Shown: in pieces, positions 45,964 through 55,427 of the stretch
Layout of the letters: each line of letters opens with the position of its first letter
Numbering within the stretch: the first letter of the stretch is position 1
NCBI RefSeq assembly: GCF_900626155.1
Contig: NZ_LR130844.1
Span: forward strand, 925,940-989,939
Direction: 5' to 3'
DNA from: Anaerococcus vaginimassiliensis
Lineage (GTDB): Bacteria; Bacillota; Clostridia; Tissierellales; Peptoniphilaceae
DNA length: 64,000 bases
Translations under genes and position numbers: made by a program
The notes under the pieces: model-generated
Database searches by the model: none
What the model was told of the DNA's origin: nothing
What the model saw: only the letters and a program-made list of their open reading frames with translations

Positions 45964-46630
45964 CTCCCAAGAAACTTAACCTACCATCAATCATCTTATA
46001 AACTTTATCACATGCATTTGCCACCTTTTCATCGTGGGTGATAATCATAATAGTAGAGTTCAATCTCTTATTTACTAGTCTAAAAAGTCCTGTGATTTCT
46101 TCAGAATTTTTTCTATCGAGATTTCCTGTGGGCTCATCCGCTAAGATTATTGCAGGTCTTGTAATCAAACTTCTGGCAATGGCAACTCTTTGTTGCTCGC
46201 CACCTGATAATTGTTTTGGATACCTATCAAGCTTTCCTTCTATTCCTAGTATCGATAAAATTTCCTTTAAATATTCTTCATCTGCCTTTTTATTGTCCAA
46301 TAAAAGAGGAAGTAGGATATTTTTTCTCACATTAATATTTGGAATTAGGTTAAAAAATTGGTAGACAACGCCAATATTTCTTCTGCGAAATACTGTCATT
46401 TCGTCTTTGTTAAACTTAGTAATATTTTTATCTTGAATAAATATATCACCACTTGTTGGTGTATCTACTCCTGCAAGTAAATGAAGTAAAGTAGATTTGC
46501 CAGAGCCACTGTCTCCAATAATGGCAACAAGGTCTCCTTTTTCTAGTTCAAAGTTTACATTTGAAAGGGCATTTACTTCTACTCCGCCCTTATATGTTTT
46601 TGTTAAATCAACTGTTTTTACTATATTCAT
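45941..46630 (-). CDS. ABC transporter ATPase (LolD/BceA type)
   Basis: 229 residues. Walker A GDSGSGKST, Q-loop VYQFFNL, signature LSGGEQQRVAIARS, Walker B ILADEPTGNLD and H-loop IITHDE are all present. It powers the FtsX-type permease encoded next. It starts behind its own region, separated from the sensor kinase by a terminator. Confidence 0.93.
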   Translation of the reverse strand: MNIVKTVDLTKTYKGGVEVNALSNVNFELEKGDLVAIIGDSGSGKSTLLHLLAGVDTPTSGDIFIQDKNITKFNKDEMTVFRRRNIGVVYQFFNLIPNINVRKNILLPLLLDNKKADEEYLKEILSILGIEGKLDRYPKQLSGGEQQRVAIARSLITRPAIILADEPTGNLDRKNSEEITGLFRLVNKRLNSTIMIITHDEKVANACDKVYKMIDGRLSFLGDESYDNY

Positions 46631-46690
46631 ATTGTATCCTCCTTAACTTGTCTATATAATATTAGGCTTAAGTGACTGGAAAGTGACTAG

Positions 46691-46720
46691 AAAAAAACTG
46701 TGTCTTATTTTAGACACAGT
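46691..46720 (-). terminator. Terminator after the sensor kinase
   Basis: Minus strand ACTGTGTC, loop, GACACAGT, then a T run (46696-46691). It separates the regulator genes from the transporter genes. Confidence 0.85.
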
Positions 46721-46728
46721 CTTAAAAT

Positions 46729-47706
46729 TTAATTATAAAATCTTAGTTCAAAGGCATTTGATTTCTTCCCCTTATGATATAAAAGCTCTCCATTTTGTCT
46801 TTCCATAACAGATTTTGCCATAGGAAGTCCAATACCATAGCCTTTTGAATTTGGATTCGCTTTATAAAAACGCCTAAAAACTTTTTCTAACATTTGTCGA
46901 TCTAAGCCATCTGAGAAATCTTCTACTAATATGCTCTTATATAAGTTCGTTTCTTTTAAGTGAATTTCTATATGCCTATATTCTGTTGCTTCTAGACCAT
47001 TTTTCATAACATTAAATGCTGCTTCATAGGTCCATTTCTTATCACATATAAGATTAAAATCATCTCCATCAAGGATAATTTCAACATTATCATTAATAAA
47101 ATAATCTTTTAGCTTTTGTATGATATCTTCAATTAATTCTCGAGCAGATATCCTGTCTTTTGTCATTTCTATTGTGCCAGAATCAAGGGCGGCAAGTTTT
47201 AATAAAATATCAGATAAGTTGTGTAGTCTAATCAAATTATCTCTAAGTCTTTCTATATATTCTTCGGAAAAGTTGTCATCTTCGTCCTCTAATAAGTCTA
47301 ACAATAATAGTGATCCAGTCAACGGAGTTTTTATTTGATGGGCAATGTCTTCAGTATATTTTTTTAAAGTTTCCTTATTTTTCTCTGCATTTTCAGCTAT
47401 TTTCTTGTTTTCTATAATAATTTTAATAATCTCATCTCTGAGTTTGCCAAATTCATCGTCTATAATTTCGTAATTATCAGAGTTTATATCAAGTGAATGG
47501 AGGAGGCTAAATATATTATTAATCTTATCCTCTAGATCTATTTCTTTTTTCTTTTCAAATTTTCTAATAATTAGAAACAGAATTATATTTATAAGTAAAA
47601 AACCTATAAGTGTTAGAATATCAAATCTTGGATTGAGATAAACTACAAACAAAGACATTAATATATTTAAAATTAAGGCAAGTAAAATATTTTTGCTTTT
47701 ATTCAT
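46729..47706 (-). CDS. Sensor histidine kinase
   Basis: 325 residues. Two N-terminal helices with a very short outside loop (intramembrane-sensing type). DHp H-box EDIAHQIKTPL, N-box AAFNVMKNGLEA, and GYGIGLPMAK as the G region. It overlaps the response-regulator gene by 8 bases. Such kinases usually sense the flux of the linked ABC permease; that is inference here. Confidence 0.92.
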   Translation of the reverse strand: MNKSKNILLALILNILMSLFVVYLNPRFDILTLIGFLLINIILFLIIRKFEKKKEIDLEDKINNIFSLLHSLDINSDNYEIIDDEFGKLRDEIIKIIIENKKIAENAEKNKETLKKYTEDIAHQIKTPLTGSLLLLDLLEDEDDNFSEEYIERLRDNLIRLHNLSDILLKLAALDSGTIEMTKDRISARELIEDIIQKLKDYFINDNVEIILDGDDFNLICDKKWTYEAAFNVMKNGLEATEYRHIEIHLKETNLYKSILVEDFSDGLDRQMLEKVFRRFYKANPNSKGYGIGLPMAKSVMERQNGELLYHKGKKSNAFELRFYN

Positions 47707-48358
47707 TGTCCCACCTATATCCTATCCCTCTAAGAGTTTTTATATGACTGCCATAATCTCCAAGTTTAGATCTGAGTCTTTTTATGGTGACAGTTAGGGT
47801 ATTGTCATTTACTTCATAAAAATCATAACCCCAAACATAATCTAAAATTCGCTCTCTTAGTAGATTTATATTTTGGTTTTCTAAAAGCATTTCCAATATA
47901 GCAAACTCTTTTAAGCTAAGGTCTAAATCTTTTCCATCTATCGAAGCTTGTTTTGAAATGAGATCTAAAGATAAATTTTTAAAAGTCAGCTCATTCACTT
48001 TTTTAATTTTTCTACTAAAAACATTGTCTATTCTCGCCTTTAGAATAGGAAGAGAAAAAGGTTTTGTAATATAATCATCTGCTCCTTGGGAAAGACCTTT
48101 TATTACATACTCATCTTCGTCTTTTACGGTGAGCATTATTACAGGAAGGTCAGAAAATTCCCTCAGCCACTTTAAAAAATTAAAGCCTGATCCATCTGGA
48201 AGATTGGCATCAAGTAGAATTAAATCAAAATCATTAAAATTAAGATTTTCTGTCTGAGAAAGATTGTTATAAATAATTGTTTCAATATTATGTTTGTTTA
48301 GGTAAGTTTTAACAGCAAAAGCAATTGTGCTGTCATCTTCAATCATTAGTATTTTCAA
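47699..48358 (-). CDS. OmpR-family response regulator
   Basis: 219 residues from TTG at 48358 (GGAG eight bases upstream). A longer ATG frame would extend into the XRE gene without homology. Receiver domain: IEDD, phospho-acceptor D in LILLDANLPDG, T/K in MLTVKDEDE and TKPFS. Winged-helix output: ERILDYVWGYDFYEVNDNTL, then TVTIKRLRSKLG. Partner of the kinase that follows. Confidence 0.9.
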   Translation of the reverse strand: MKILMIEDDSTIAFAVKTYLNKHNIETIIYNNLSQTENLNFNDFDLILLDANLPDGSGFNFLKWLREFSDLPVIMLTVKDEDEYVIKGLSQGADDYITKPFSLPILKARIDNVFSRKIKKVNELTFKNLSLDLISKQASIDGKDLDLSLKEFAILEMLLENQNINLLRERILDYVWGYDFYEVNDNTLTVTIKRLRSKLGDYGSHIKTLRGIGYRWDNE

Positions 48359-48554
48359 TTCTATACTCCAATATATCCGATATATCACATTTAAAATACC
48401 TACAAATTCTACCCAGTATTTCCATACTAACATTTTCATCTCTTCCCATTTTAGCTATGGTATGAGGAGTTGTATTTATGGCTTTTTGTAAGTCTAATTT
48501 ATTCATCTTTTCATCTATTAATTTTTTCCATAATTTATCATAGGAAAATCCCAT
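48339..48554 (-). CDS. Small XRE-type regulator, 71 aa
   Basis: Compact HTH (KLWKKLIDEKMNKLDLQKAI, TPHTIAKMGRDENVSM, GRICRYFKCDISDI) of the short 'YDKLW' XRE group. It overlaps the start of the response regulator by about 20 bases, so it is translationally linked and is the first gene of the regulatory unit. A broken paralogue lies at 42574. Confidence 0.85.
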   Translation of the reverse strand: MGFSYDKLWKKLIDEKMNKLDLQKAINTTPHTIAKMGRDENVSMEILGRICRYFKCDISDILEYRIENTND

Positions 48555-48671
48555 AACTCACCTCAAATTAATCTTCTACTTTGTGCAGTATTTCTATAAT
48601 ATTATACCATGTTTATAAGTGATTTAATCTAAACACACTAAAATAGTCGACTTATATAATACATTATAATA

Positions 48672-48801
48672 TCCGGTACTGGGACTGGGACGGGACTAAA
48701 AATCTGAAAACGTCCTATAACTAGTTGGATTTAGTGATACTCTAAAAAATAGAATGCAGTATTTTGAATGGTTTGTGATATATCGTACGTTTGGAAAAGA
48801 A
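48672..48801. repeat. Island right-end block, copy 1
   Basis: CCGGTACTGGGACTGGGACG-type short repeats, then ACTAAAAATCTGAAAACGTC and further sequence to ATTTTGAATG (48761-48770). Matches 62757-62881 closely, and in both cases the att core begins 31 bases after ATTTTGAATG. A short fragment recurs at 50222. Confidence 0.7.
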
Positions 48802-48813
48802 GAATGGGAATAA
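48802..48813. other. att core between islands 1 and 2
   Basis: GAATGGGAATAA, identical to the end of guaA (33391-33402), located at a fixed distance from the right-end block. Confidence 0.7.
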
Positions 48814-49008
48814 AATAGCTTGGAAAGCTATTTTATGTCAGGATCCCATTGTTGAAACTTTAGTTTCAAGAATGAAAGGTCTGCCCTTCTGCAGGGAATA
48901 AAAGCCAACGCGACAAATAGGAGCGTTGGCTTTTCTGATTCGCTAATGGGATTGAAAATTACTTAGTAATTTTCAAGAATGATAGTGACCTGCTCAAAGG
49001 GAGAGAAT
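48814..49008 (+). other. Hairpin-rich region, possible structured RNA
   Basis: Four or five hairpins in about 190 bases: AATAGCTT/AAGCTATT; TTGAAAC/GTTTCAA; CTGCCCT/AGGGAAT region; AGCCAACGC/GCGTTGGCT followed by TTTC (terminator-like, ~48902-48933); TTGAAAATTAC/GTAATTTTCAA. Two of them head similar tandem modules that continue with CAAGAATGA(A/T)AG. No gene is visible. It sits between the att site and left-end block copy 3. Confidence 0.45.
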
Positions 49009-49010
49009 GA

Positions 49011-49135
49011 AAAATGGCTACTGGTACTCAAATGGTACTGGAAGTAAAAAAGAATAAATTGAATAATAGTTCCAAGTACTTTACATTTGGACAAAAAATT
49101 AGACCGTAGTCTTTTAGGCTGCGGTCTTTTTGCTT
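49011..49135 (+). repeat. Island left-end block, copy 3
   Basis: Same block as at 33450 and 35553. The tiny ORF starts at 49014. Terminator GACCGTAG/CTGCGGTC at 49102-49126. The stretch 49136-49410 holds nothing that I can support. Confidence 0.6.
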
Positions 49136-49419
49136 ACATATTTTTATTTTAAAAATCTTGATTTTATATAATTATGTAGGTTATTATAAATTAGATTATT
49201 AATTAAGGTGAATAAAATATTGGAAATATAAAGACCATGACAGAATATTTGATAGAACATTTAGATTATATAGCAAACAAGTGAATTATACGACAATAAA
49301 ATGTCGGTTTGAGTGTCGGTTTGAATAAGATTTATCAAAAAGAAAATAAGCATTTTGCAAAAATGATAAGGCACTGTTTTAGTTTATAGATAAGTGGGAA
49401 TTTTATATAGTGTATGGGC

Positions 49420-49450
49420 TTGACCTGTCCGTTGGGGACCGTGTTATCCT
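49420..49450 (+). promoter_or_regulatory. MerR-type promoter with 19-base spacer
   Basis: TTGACC (49420-49425), 19 bases, TATCCT (49445-49450). The long spacer contains the inverted repeat GTCC...GGGAC, the classic MerR operator layout, just before the merR-like gene. Confidence 0.75.
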
Positions 49451-49473
49451 TTAATCATTGGAGGTAGATAACA

Positions 49474-50180
49474 ATGTTAAGAAGTGAAATTCAAAAAGAA
49501 ACTGGTCTAACTAGGAAGACAATAGAGTATTATGAGGATAAAGGACTTATCCATCCTAAGAAATCTGAGAATGGTTATAGAGACTATAGTACCAAGGATT
49601 TAGAAACTCTGAAAAAGATATCTATATTTAGAAAATTGGGAATGAGCATCTCAGATATTTATCAGTGTATATCATCAGGTGGTGATACCCTGTCTTCTGT
49701 TTTAAGGAAAAAACAACATCAATTGGACCTTGATGAAAAAAGGAAGGAAATACTAGAAATGATTGTTAAAGGTGAAAGCAGTGGACTAATCAATGAGAAA
49801 GTTTCAATACTTGAGGTGGAAGAAACTATATATGAAAACTAGAAATTGCTTTTCCAGGATATTTTGGACAAATGTTATTTGCTGCCTATCAACCATTTTT
49901 GAACGAACCATTAGAAAATGACGGTAAGGATTCCTTTTACAAATATATAGCTTATCTTGATAGGCTTCCTTCGTTTGAATTAACTGAAGAAGAGATAAAA
50001 TACATTGAGAAGATGAGCTCACCCTTTGATATGAAAACTTTAAAGGATATAAATCAGGCAAAACTCGATGCTATAGAGAGTCCTGAAAATTGGATGAAAG
50101 ATAATGAAGATGCAATTTCTTCATATGAAAGCTATAAAAATAGTGAAGAGTATCAAAATAGCATGATGAAACAGATCTAG
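49474..50180 (+). pseudogene. MerR-family regulator broken by a single-base deletion
   Basis: The MerR HTH is intact (GLTRKTIEYYEDKGLIHPKK, then LETLKKISIFRKLGMSISDI). The frame stops at 49842 after EETIYEN. The following frame (EIAFPGYFGQMLFAAYQPFL to the stop at 50180) is the natural continuation: one more A in GAAAACTAG at about 49832-49838 would read YEKLEIAFPGYF. The effector domain is therefore out of frame. Possibly a sequencing error. Confidence 0.78.
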
Positions 50181-50221
50181 GAAAAGCTTAAAAACTTTCT
50201 AAGTAAAATTATTATAGTGTT

Positions 50222-50258
50222 TTGTCCGGTACTGGGACTGGGACGGGACTAAAAATCT
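50222..50258. repeat. Short fragment of the island right-end block
   Basis: GTCCGGTACTGGGACTGGGA and the following bases up to AAAAATCT match 48670-48704; the rest of the block and any att core are missing. The remaining 50259-50410 holds no gene that I can support. Confidence 0.6.
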
Positions 50259-50410
50259 TAATATTACGGGGTGATTTTCAAGGATTCCAAAGTCCAACTA
50301 AAACGAAGTGCATATGAGTCCGAAAACTAAGGTAAGTAACTGATAGTTTCTGAGATTATATAGCAAGAGATCTTGTAAAGATTATAATCATGTAAACTAG
50401 GACGATTAGC

Positions 50411-50440
50411 AGACTAGCTATAAAGCTAAGTCTGGTTTTT
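50411..50440 (+). terminator. Possible terminator
   Basis: AGACTAGCT pairs imperfectly with AGCTAAGTCT, then GGTTTTTT. It lies upstream of the mgtA-like pseudogene. Confidence 0.5.
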
Positions 50441-50513
50441 TATCTTATTATTTTGTATTTCTTATTGTTTTTTAAATTTTTTTGATATATATTGAAACGA
50501 ATAGGAGGCGGGA

Positions 50514-53082
50514 ATGAAAGATTTTTGGGCATATGATAAAGATGATATTTTAAAAGAGTTAAATATAAGTGAAGCTGGATTATCAAGCAAAGAAGTTTGT
50601 GATAGGATTGAAAATTATGGTAAAAACGTTTTTGCGTAAAAGAAATCTAGCTCTAATTTTATGATTTTTTTATCGCAATTTAAAAGTCCAATAACTATGA
50701 TCCTTATATTTGCGGAAGTTCTATCTATATTTTTGAAGGATTATTCTGATGGTGTTATCATTTTGATTATAATTTTTATTTCTTCATTTTTAAGCTATCT
50801 TCATGAAAGTAAGGCAAAGGATGCTGTAAAAAAGCTCCTTTCATCAGTAAGTGTAACATCTGCTGCTTTAAGAGATGGCTCTTTCAAAGAATTGGATAAT
50901 GCAAATTTGACCATTGGTGATATCATTAGCGTAAAAACAGGCGACATGATACCTGCTGATTGTTTGCTTCTTGAAGGTAATTCACTTACGAACGATGAGT
51001 CAAGCCTAACGGGCGAGACCTTACCTGTTGAAAAGCTAGTTGGGAAAGTTCCTGCCGAGACTTCTCTTTCTGAAAGGAAAAATTGCCTTTGGATGGGAAC
51101 CCATATTATTAGCGAATCAGGAAGGGCTATTGTTGTTAATTTAGCGAAGGATTCTGAGTTTGGCAAAATCACTTCATCTCTTAGCCAAAAGGATGCTGAT
51201 ACAGATTTTGAAAAAGTCATTAAGAATTTTGGAAACTTAATTTTACGTGTTATAACTATTTTAATCGGTTTAATATTTATTTTTAATATTATTTTAAATA
51301 AATCTTTCTTAGACTCATTTATGTTTGCCTTGGCTTTATCTGTTGGCTTAACCCCACAGATGTTGCCTGCTATAATAAGTGTGAATTTGTCACAAGGGGC
51401 TAATAGAATGTCTGAAGAAGGGGTAATTGTAAAAAAATTAAATGCTATAGAAAATTTCGGCTCCATGACGATTATGTATTCTGATAAAACTGGAACGATA
51501 ACAAAAGGAAAGGTCAAGCTAGATAAGGCATTAGATTTTAATGGAGAAGAATCTGATTCTTTAGAAAAATTTGCGGCTATTAATTCATATTTTCAAGAAG
51601 GCTATAAAAATCCAATTGATGAAGAGATTTTAAGTTCAAATAAGGTCGATTTTTCATCTTATAAAAAGCTTTTTGAAATTCCCTACTCCTTTGAAAATAA
51701 ACTTTTAAGTATAATAGTAAAGGCAGGATCTGATTTTTCAAATAAAAATTTGATGGTAACAAAAGGGGCCTTCGAAAACATTGTAGAAATAAGTAATTCT
51801 TATCAAAAATCCGATGGCTATATTGGAAACATTAATGAAATTAAAAGTCATATATTTGATTTATTTGATGAGTTTTCAAGCAAGGGCTACAGAGTCTTGG
51901 GCCTTTCTTATATAGAATTAAGTGATGATTGTAACTTCCAAAAACAAAAGGCGGAAGGCATGATTTTTAAGGGATTCTTGCTATTTATCGATCCATTAAA
52001 AGAAGATATAAAAGATGTAATTGAGCAAATGAATACCCTAGGGGTATCTTTAAAAATGATAACGGGGGACAATAAAGAAATTGCCAAAAATATTGGAGTA
52101 CAAATTGGCCTTAATCCAGACAAAATTCTCCTTGGCGAAGATTTAAGCTCATATTCTATAAGTCAACTAAAAAAAAGTTCTAGACATTGATATTTTTGCT
52201 GAAATAAGTCCAAATCAAAAGGGAAAAATAATCAGAGCCTACGAAGAAGCAGGCGAGATAGTGGGCTATATGGGTGATGGTATAAATGATGCACCAGCCA
52301 TTAAACAAGCTGATGTTGGAATATCAGTCGACACAACGGCTGATACGGCGAAAGATGCAGCATCCATTGTTCTTTTGTAAAATAGTTTAGAAGTTCTATT
52401 ATCTGGAATAAAAGAAGGCAGAAGGACCTTTATTAACACTTTGAAATATATATTCGTTGCAACGAGTGCCAACTTTGGAAATATGTTTTCAATGGCTGGG
52501 GCAAGTCTATTCCTAAAATTTTTGCCACTTTTGCAAAAACAAATTCTACTAACAAATTTATTTACAGACTTTCCATCCTTGCAAATTGCATCAGACTCAG
52601 TAGACGATGATTGGTTAAAAAGTCCTGTAAAATGGGATATGAAATTCATCAAAAAATTTATGATTGTATTTGGAATAACATCTTCCCTTTTTGACTATCT
52701 AACATTTTTTATAATGATGATTTTCTTTAAGGCCGATGAAAAACTCTTTCAAACCGCCTGGATGTTAGAATCCGTAATCTCTGCAATGGTTGTAATGCTA
52801 ATAGTAAGAACTGCAAGACCAGTATTTAAAAGCAAGGCGAGTAAGAAGCTTATAGTATCCATAATAGCCGTAAGTATATGCTTAATTGCAATAATTTACA
52901 GCCTTATCAACAGCTACTTAGGCCTAATTGCATTACCTATCAAGGTATTAATCGCTATGCTTTCTATATCCCTAATCTACGCTTCAGTCGCAGAAATAAT
53001 GAAGAAAAGATTCTATAAACATAACTCCTTCTCTAGAAGACTACTAACTAGGCTAATAAAAGTAAATACAAGAGAAAGATAA
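50514..53082 (+). pseudogene. MgtA-type P-type ATPase, several disabling mutations
   Basis: The protein can be followed from the N-terminal cation-ATPase domain through TGE (SLTGETLPVEK), the phosphorylation site MYSDKTGTITKG and GYMGDGINDAPA to C-terminal membrane helices ending at 53082. It is broken by TAA at 50637-50639, by one extra A in the eight-A run at about 52169-52176 (frameshift before VLDIDIFAEIS) and by TAA at about 52378. Family: magnesium-type IIIB P-type ATPase. Long readable stretches suggest recent inactivation. Confidence 0.85.
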
Positions 53083-53383
53083 AATTAAGACTTGCGGTCT
53101 TTTTGGCTTGAGGAAATAATTATTTACAATAGCGGCTAAGGCAAAATCAATACTTAATAACTATTAGTTAGAAAATTCAACTGTAAACTTAAAATTGACA
53201 GTTCAAAAGGAATGTGGAGAAAATTATAAAGAAGGATTAAGGACAGAGTTTAATCCGCAGAATCTTCTTTAACTACAATTCTAAAAAATCTAAATTATGA
53301 CAAGCAAAATGAGGGTAAAAATGACGGTAAAAAGTTAAAGACAACAGACAGACGACATAAGAACTATTGAATTACCTCATATA

Positions 53384-53494
53384 TTATTGGTATCTGTAAG
53401 TACGATTGAAAGAGATTTAAAAGTTCTTAAAATTGAAAAAACAATCGACTATAATGGCAGCGTTAAAGATGGATATTGGAAAGTAAATAAATAA
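53384..53494 (+). pseudogene. HTH C-terminal remnant of an AlbA/Schlafen-type regulator
   Basis: A readable tail, LVSVSTIERDLKVLK then VKDGYWKVNK, resembles the winged-HTH end of ATP-binding AlbA_2-domain proteins. Upstream bases 53100-53380 do not keep a frame. Only debris remains. Confidence 0.5.
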
Positions 53495-53510
53495 AGTTAA
53501 TAAAAAATCA

Positions 53511-53552
53511 AATTCTCCCGGAAATAATACAATATTCGGGAGAATTACTTTT
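53511..53552 (+). terminator. Rho-independent terminator
   Basis: AATTCTCCCG pairs with CGGGAGAATT (about 53510-53544), followed by a T run. Confidence 0.85.
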
Positions 53553-53656
53553 TTGGTGTTGGCAAATAGGTAAGTCTGTTCTGCACATCACTTTTTTATT
53601 GCTTTAATAAATTAATCCCCTTAAAATATAGATTGATCTTCTTATCCATGCACAAA

Positions 53657-53733
53657 TGATAATTATTATCAAAAAATAATTGACAAAAATAAATTGAAGA
53701 GCTACAATATAAATAGTTAGGCACGCCTAACTT
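53657..53733 (+). promoter_or_regulatory. Metal-regulated promoter with DtxR-type and Fur-like operators
   Basis: TTGACA (53680-53685), 17 bases, TACAAT (53703-53708). Immediately downstream is GTTAGGC-AC-GCCTAAC (53716-53731), a MntR/DtxR-type palindrome over the transcription start. Upstream is TGATAATTATTATCA (53657-53671), a Fur/PerR-like palindrome. The regulator gene at 57432 closes the same operon. Confidence 0.8.
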
Positions 53734-53763
53734 TTATGGAAATATTAATTCATTGGAGGAAAT

Positions 53764-54705
53764 ATGAAATTTAAAAAGATACTTATTATGCTAGCGGTAC
53801 TTATTTTTGCTAGTTCCTGTTCAAAAAATGATAATAAAGATGCTTTAGATATTAGAAATCAATCAAAGGAGAAGAAAGTTGTTACTGTTACAACTTCATT
53901 TTTATATGATATGGTATATAACCTAGTTGGGGATAAGGTTGATAGGGAACTTATAATTCCTGCTGGCGAGGACCCACACCTTTATACTGCAAAGCCACAA
54001 GATTTGGAAAAGATTAAGAAGGCTGACCTTCTTTTATATCATGGTTTACATTTTGAGGGAAAGATGGTTGATGTTTTAGAAAAGAGAGGCTCTGCAGTAG
54101 CTAGAAGCTTTAAAAAGGAAGATGTTGGGGAGATGGAGCAAGATGGAGAAGTTGTAGTTGATCCACATTTTTGGTTTAATATAAATCTTTATAAGGAAGC
54201 AACAAGAAATGCTGCAGAAGATTTAGAAAAACTTCTTCCTGAGGAAAAAGAGAACATTGAAAAAAACTTAAAAGACTATCTAGCTAAGCTTGATGACCTA
54301 GATAAAGAAAATAAAGAAAAAATAAATTCAATTCCAGAATCTAGTAGGTACCTAATTACCCCACATGATGCTTTTAATTATTTTTCTAGGGCCTATAACA
54401 TACCAGTTAAGGCACCCCAAGGAGTTTCAACTGATAGTGAAGTTGCTAACAAAGATATAGAAGATACTGTAAACTTTATTGTAAAAAATAAAATTAAAGC
54501 TATTTTTGCAGAATCAACTACTGATCCAATGAGGATGGAAAAGTTAAAGGAAGCTGTTAACGCTAAAGGATTTGATGTTGAAGTTGTATCAGGCCAAGGC
54601 AAGGAATTATTTTCAGATTCTCTAGCACCAGAAGGTCAAGCAGGCGACTCTTATATAGATATGTACAAACACAACGTCGATTTAATTGTGGAAAACTTGA
54701 AATAG
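53764..54705 (+). CDS. Metal-binding lipoprotein of a Mn/Zn/Fe ABC transporter (TroA/ZnuA family)
   Basis: 313 residues. The lipoprotein signal ends in ASSC. Metal ligands expected for the cluster A-I family: H in GEDPHLYTAKP, H in VDPHFWFNI, H in ITPHDAFNYF and an acidic residue in GDSYIDMYKHN. It captures the metal outside the membrane for the permeases encoded next. GGAGG before the ATG. First gene of a five-gene operon behind a metal-regulated promoter. Metal identity (Mn most likely given the operator) is inferred. Confidence 0.92.
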   Translation: MKFKKILIMLAVLIFASSCSKNDNKDALDIRNQSKEKKVVTVTTSFLYDMVYNLVGDKVDRELIIPAGEDPHLYTAKPQDLEKIKKADLLLYHGLHFEGKMVDVLEKRGSAVARSFKKEDVGEMEQDGEVVVDPHFWFNINLYKEATRNAAEDLEKLLPEEKENIEKNLKDYLAKLDDLDKENKEKINSIPESSRYLITPHDAFNYFSRAYNIPVKAPQGVSTDSEVANKDIEDTVNFIVKNKIKAIFAESTTDPMRMEKLKEAVNAKGFDVEVVSGQGKELFSDSLAPEGQAGDSYIDMYKHNVDLIVENLK

Positions 54706-54712
54706 GTGGCTT

Positions 54713-55423
54713 ATGAAAGATGTAATTATTAAAGTAGAGGACATGACAATTTCATATGCAGATAAGCCTGTTCTTTGGGATAATGATATTGAAATAATTA
54801 ATAATTCAATTACAGCAATAATTGGCCCTAATGGAGCAGGAAAGTCAACCTTAATAAAGGGAATTTTAAATTTACAAAAAAAGTTATCAGGTTCAGTTGC
54901 TATTATGGGCAAATCTTTTGAAGAAGTTAAGAAAAAAATTGCTTATATACCTCAAACAGCATCTGTAAATTGGGATTTTCCAACAACAGTTTTAGATGTT
55001 GTGCTTATGGGTAGGTATGTCCATCTTGGTTGGCTCAAAAGACCGAGTAAGAATGATTATGATCTTGCAAGATCCGCCCTTAAAAAAATTGGTATGCACG
55101 ATTTTGAAGACAGACAAATTTCAGAATTATCAGGCGGCCAAAGGCAAAGAGTGTTTATAGCAAGAGCTATTGCCCAAGATGCTGATATATATTTCATGGA
55201 TGAGCCACTGGCTGGTGTTGATAAGGTGACAGAAAAAGTTATATTTGACTTTATGAAGGATTCTCAAATGAAAGGAAAGACATCCATAGTTGTTCATCAC
55301 GATTTAAACACTATAGAAAAATACTTCGATCATATCATAATTTTAAATAAAAAAGTAATAGCTCAAGGTAAAGTCTCTGAAGTTTTTACAAAAGAAAATG
55401 TTGACAAGGCCTTTGTGAGGTAA
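54713..55423 (+). CDS. Metal ABC transporter ATPase
   Basis: 236 residues. Walker A GPNGAGKST, Q-loop IPQTASVNWDFPTTV (typical of MntB/TroB), signature LSGGQRQRVFIARA, Walker B IYFMDEPLAGVD, H-loop VVHHD. Seven bases after the lipoprotein gene. Confidence 0.95.
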   Translation: MKDVIIKVEDMTISYADKPVLWDNDIEIINNSITAIIGPNGAGKSTLIKGILNLQKKLSGSVAIMGKSFEEVKKKIAYIPQTASVNWDFPTTVLDVVLMGRYVHLGWLKRPSKNDYDLARSALKKIGMHDFEDRQISELSGGQRQRVFIARAIAQDADIYFMDEPLAGVDKVTEKVIFDFMKDSQMKGKTSIVVHHDLNTIEKYFDHIIILNKKVIAQGKVSEVFTKENVDKAFVR

Positions 55424-55427
55424 GGAT

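Noticed and set aside
48672-48704. Another sigma promoter (CGGGACT...TATAAC)
   Set aside because: The -35-like part differs from CGGGAAR, the -10 is not TATATA, and it belongs to the repeated island right-end block with no gene directly after it.
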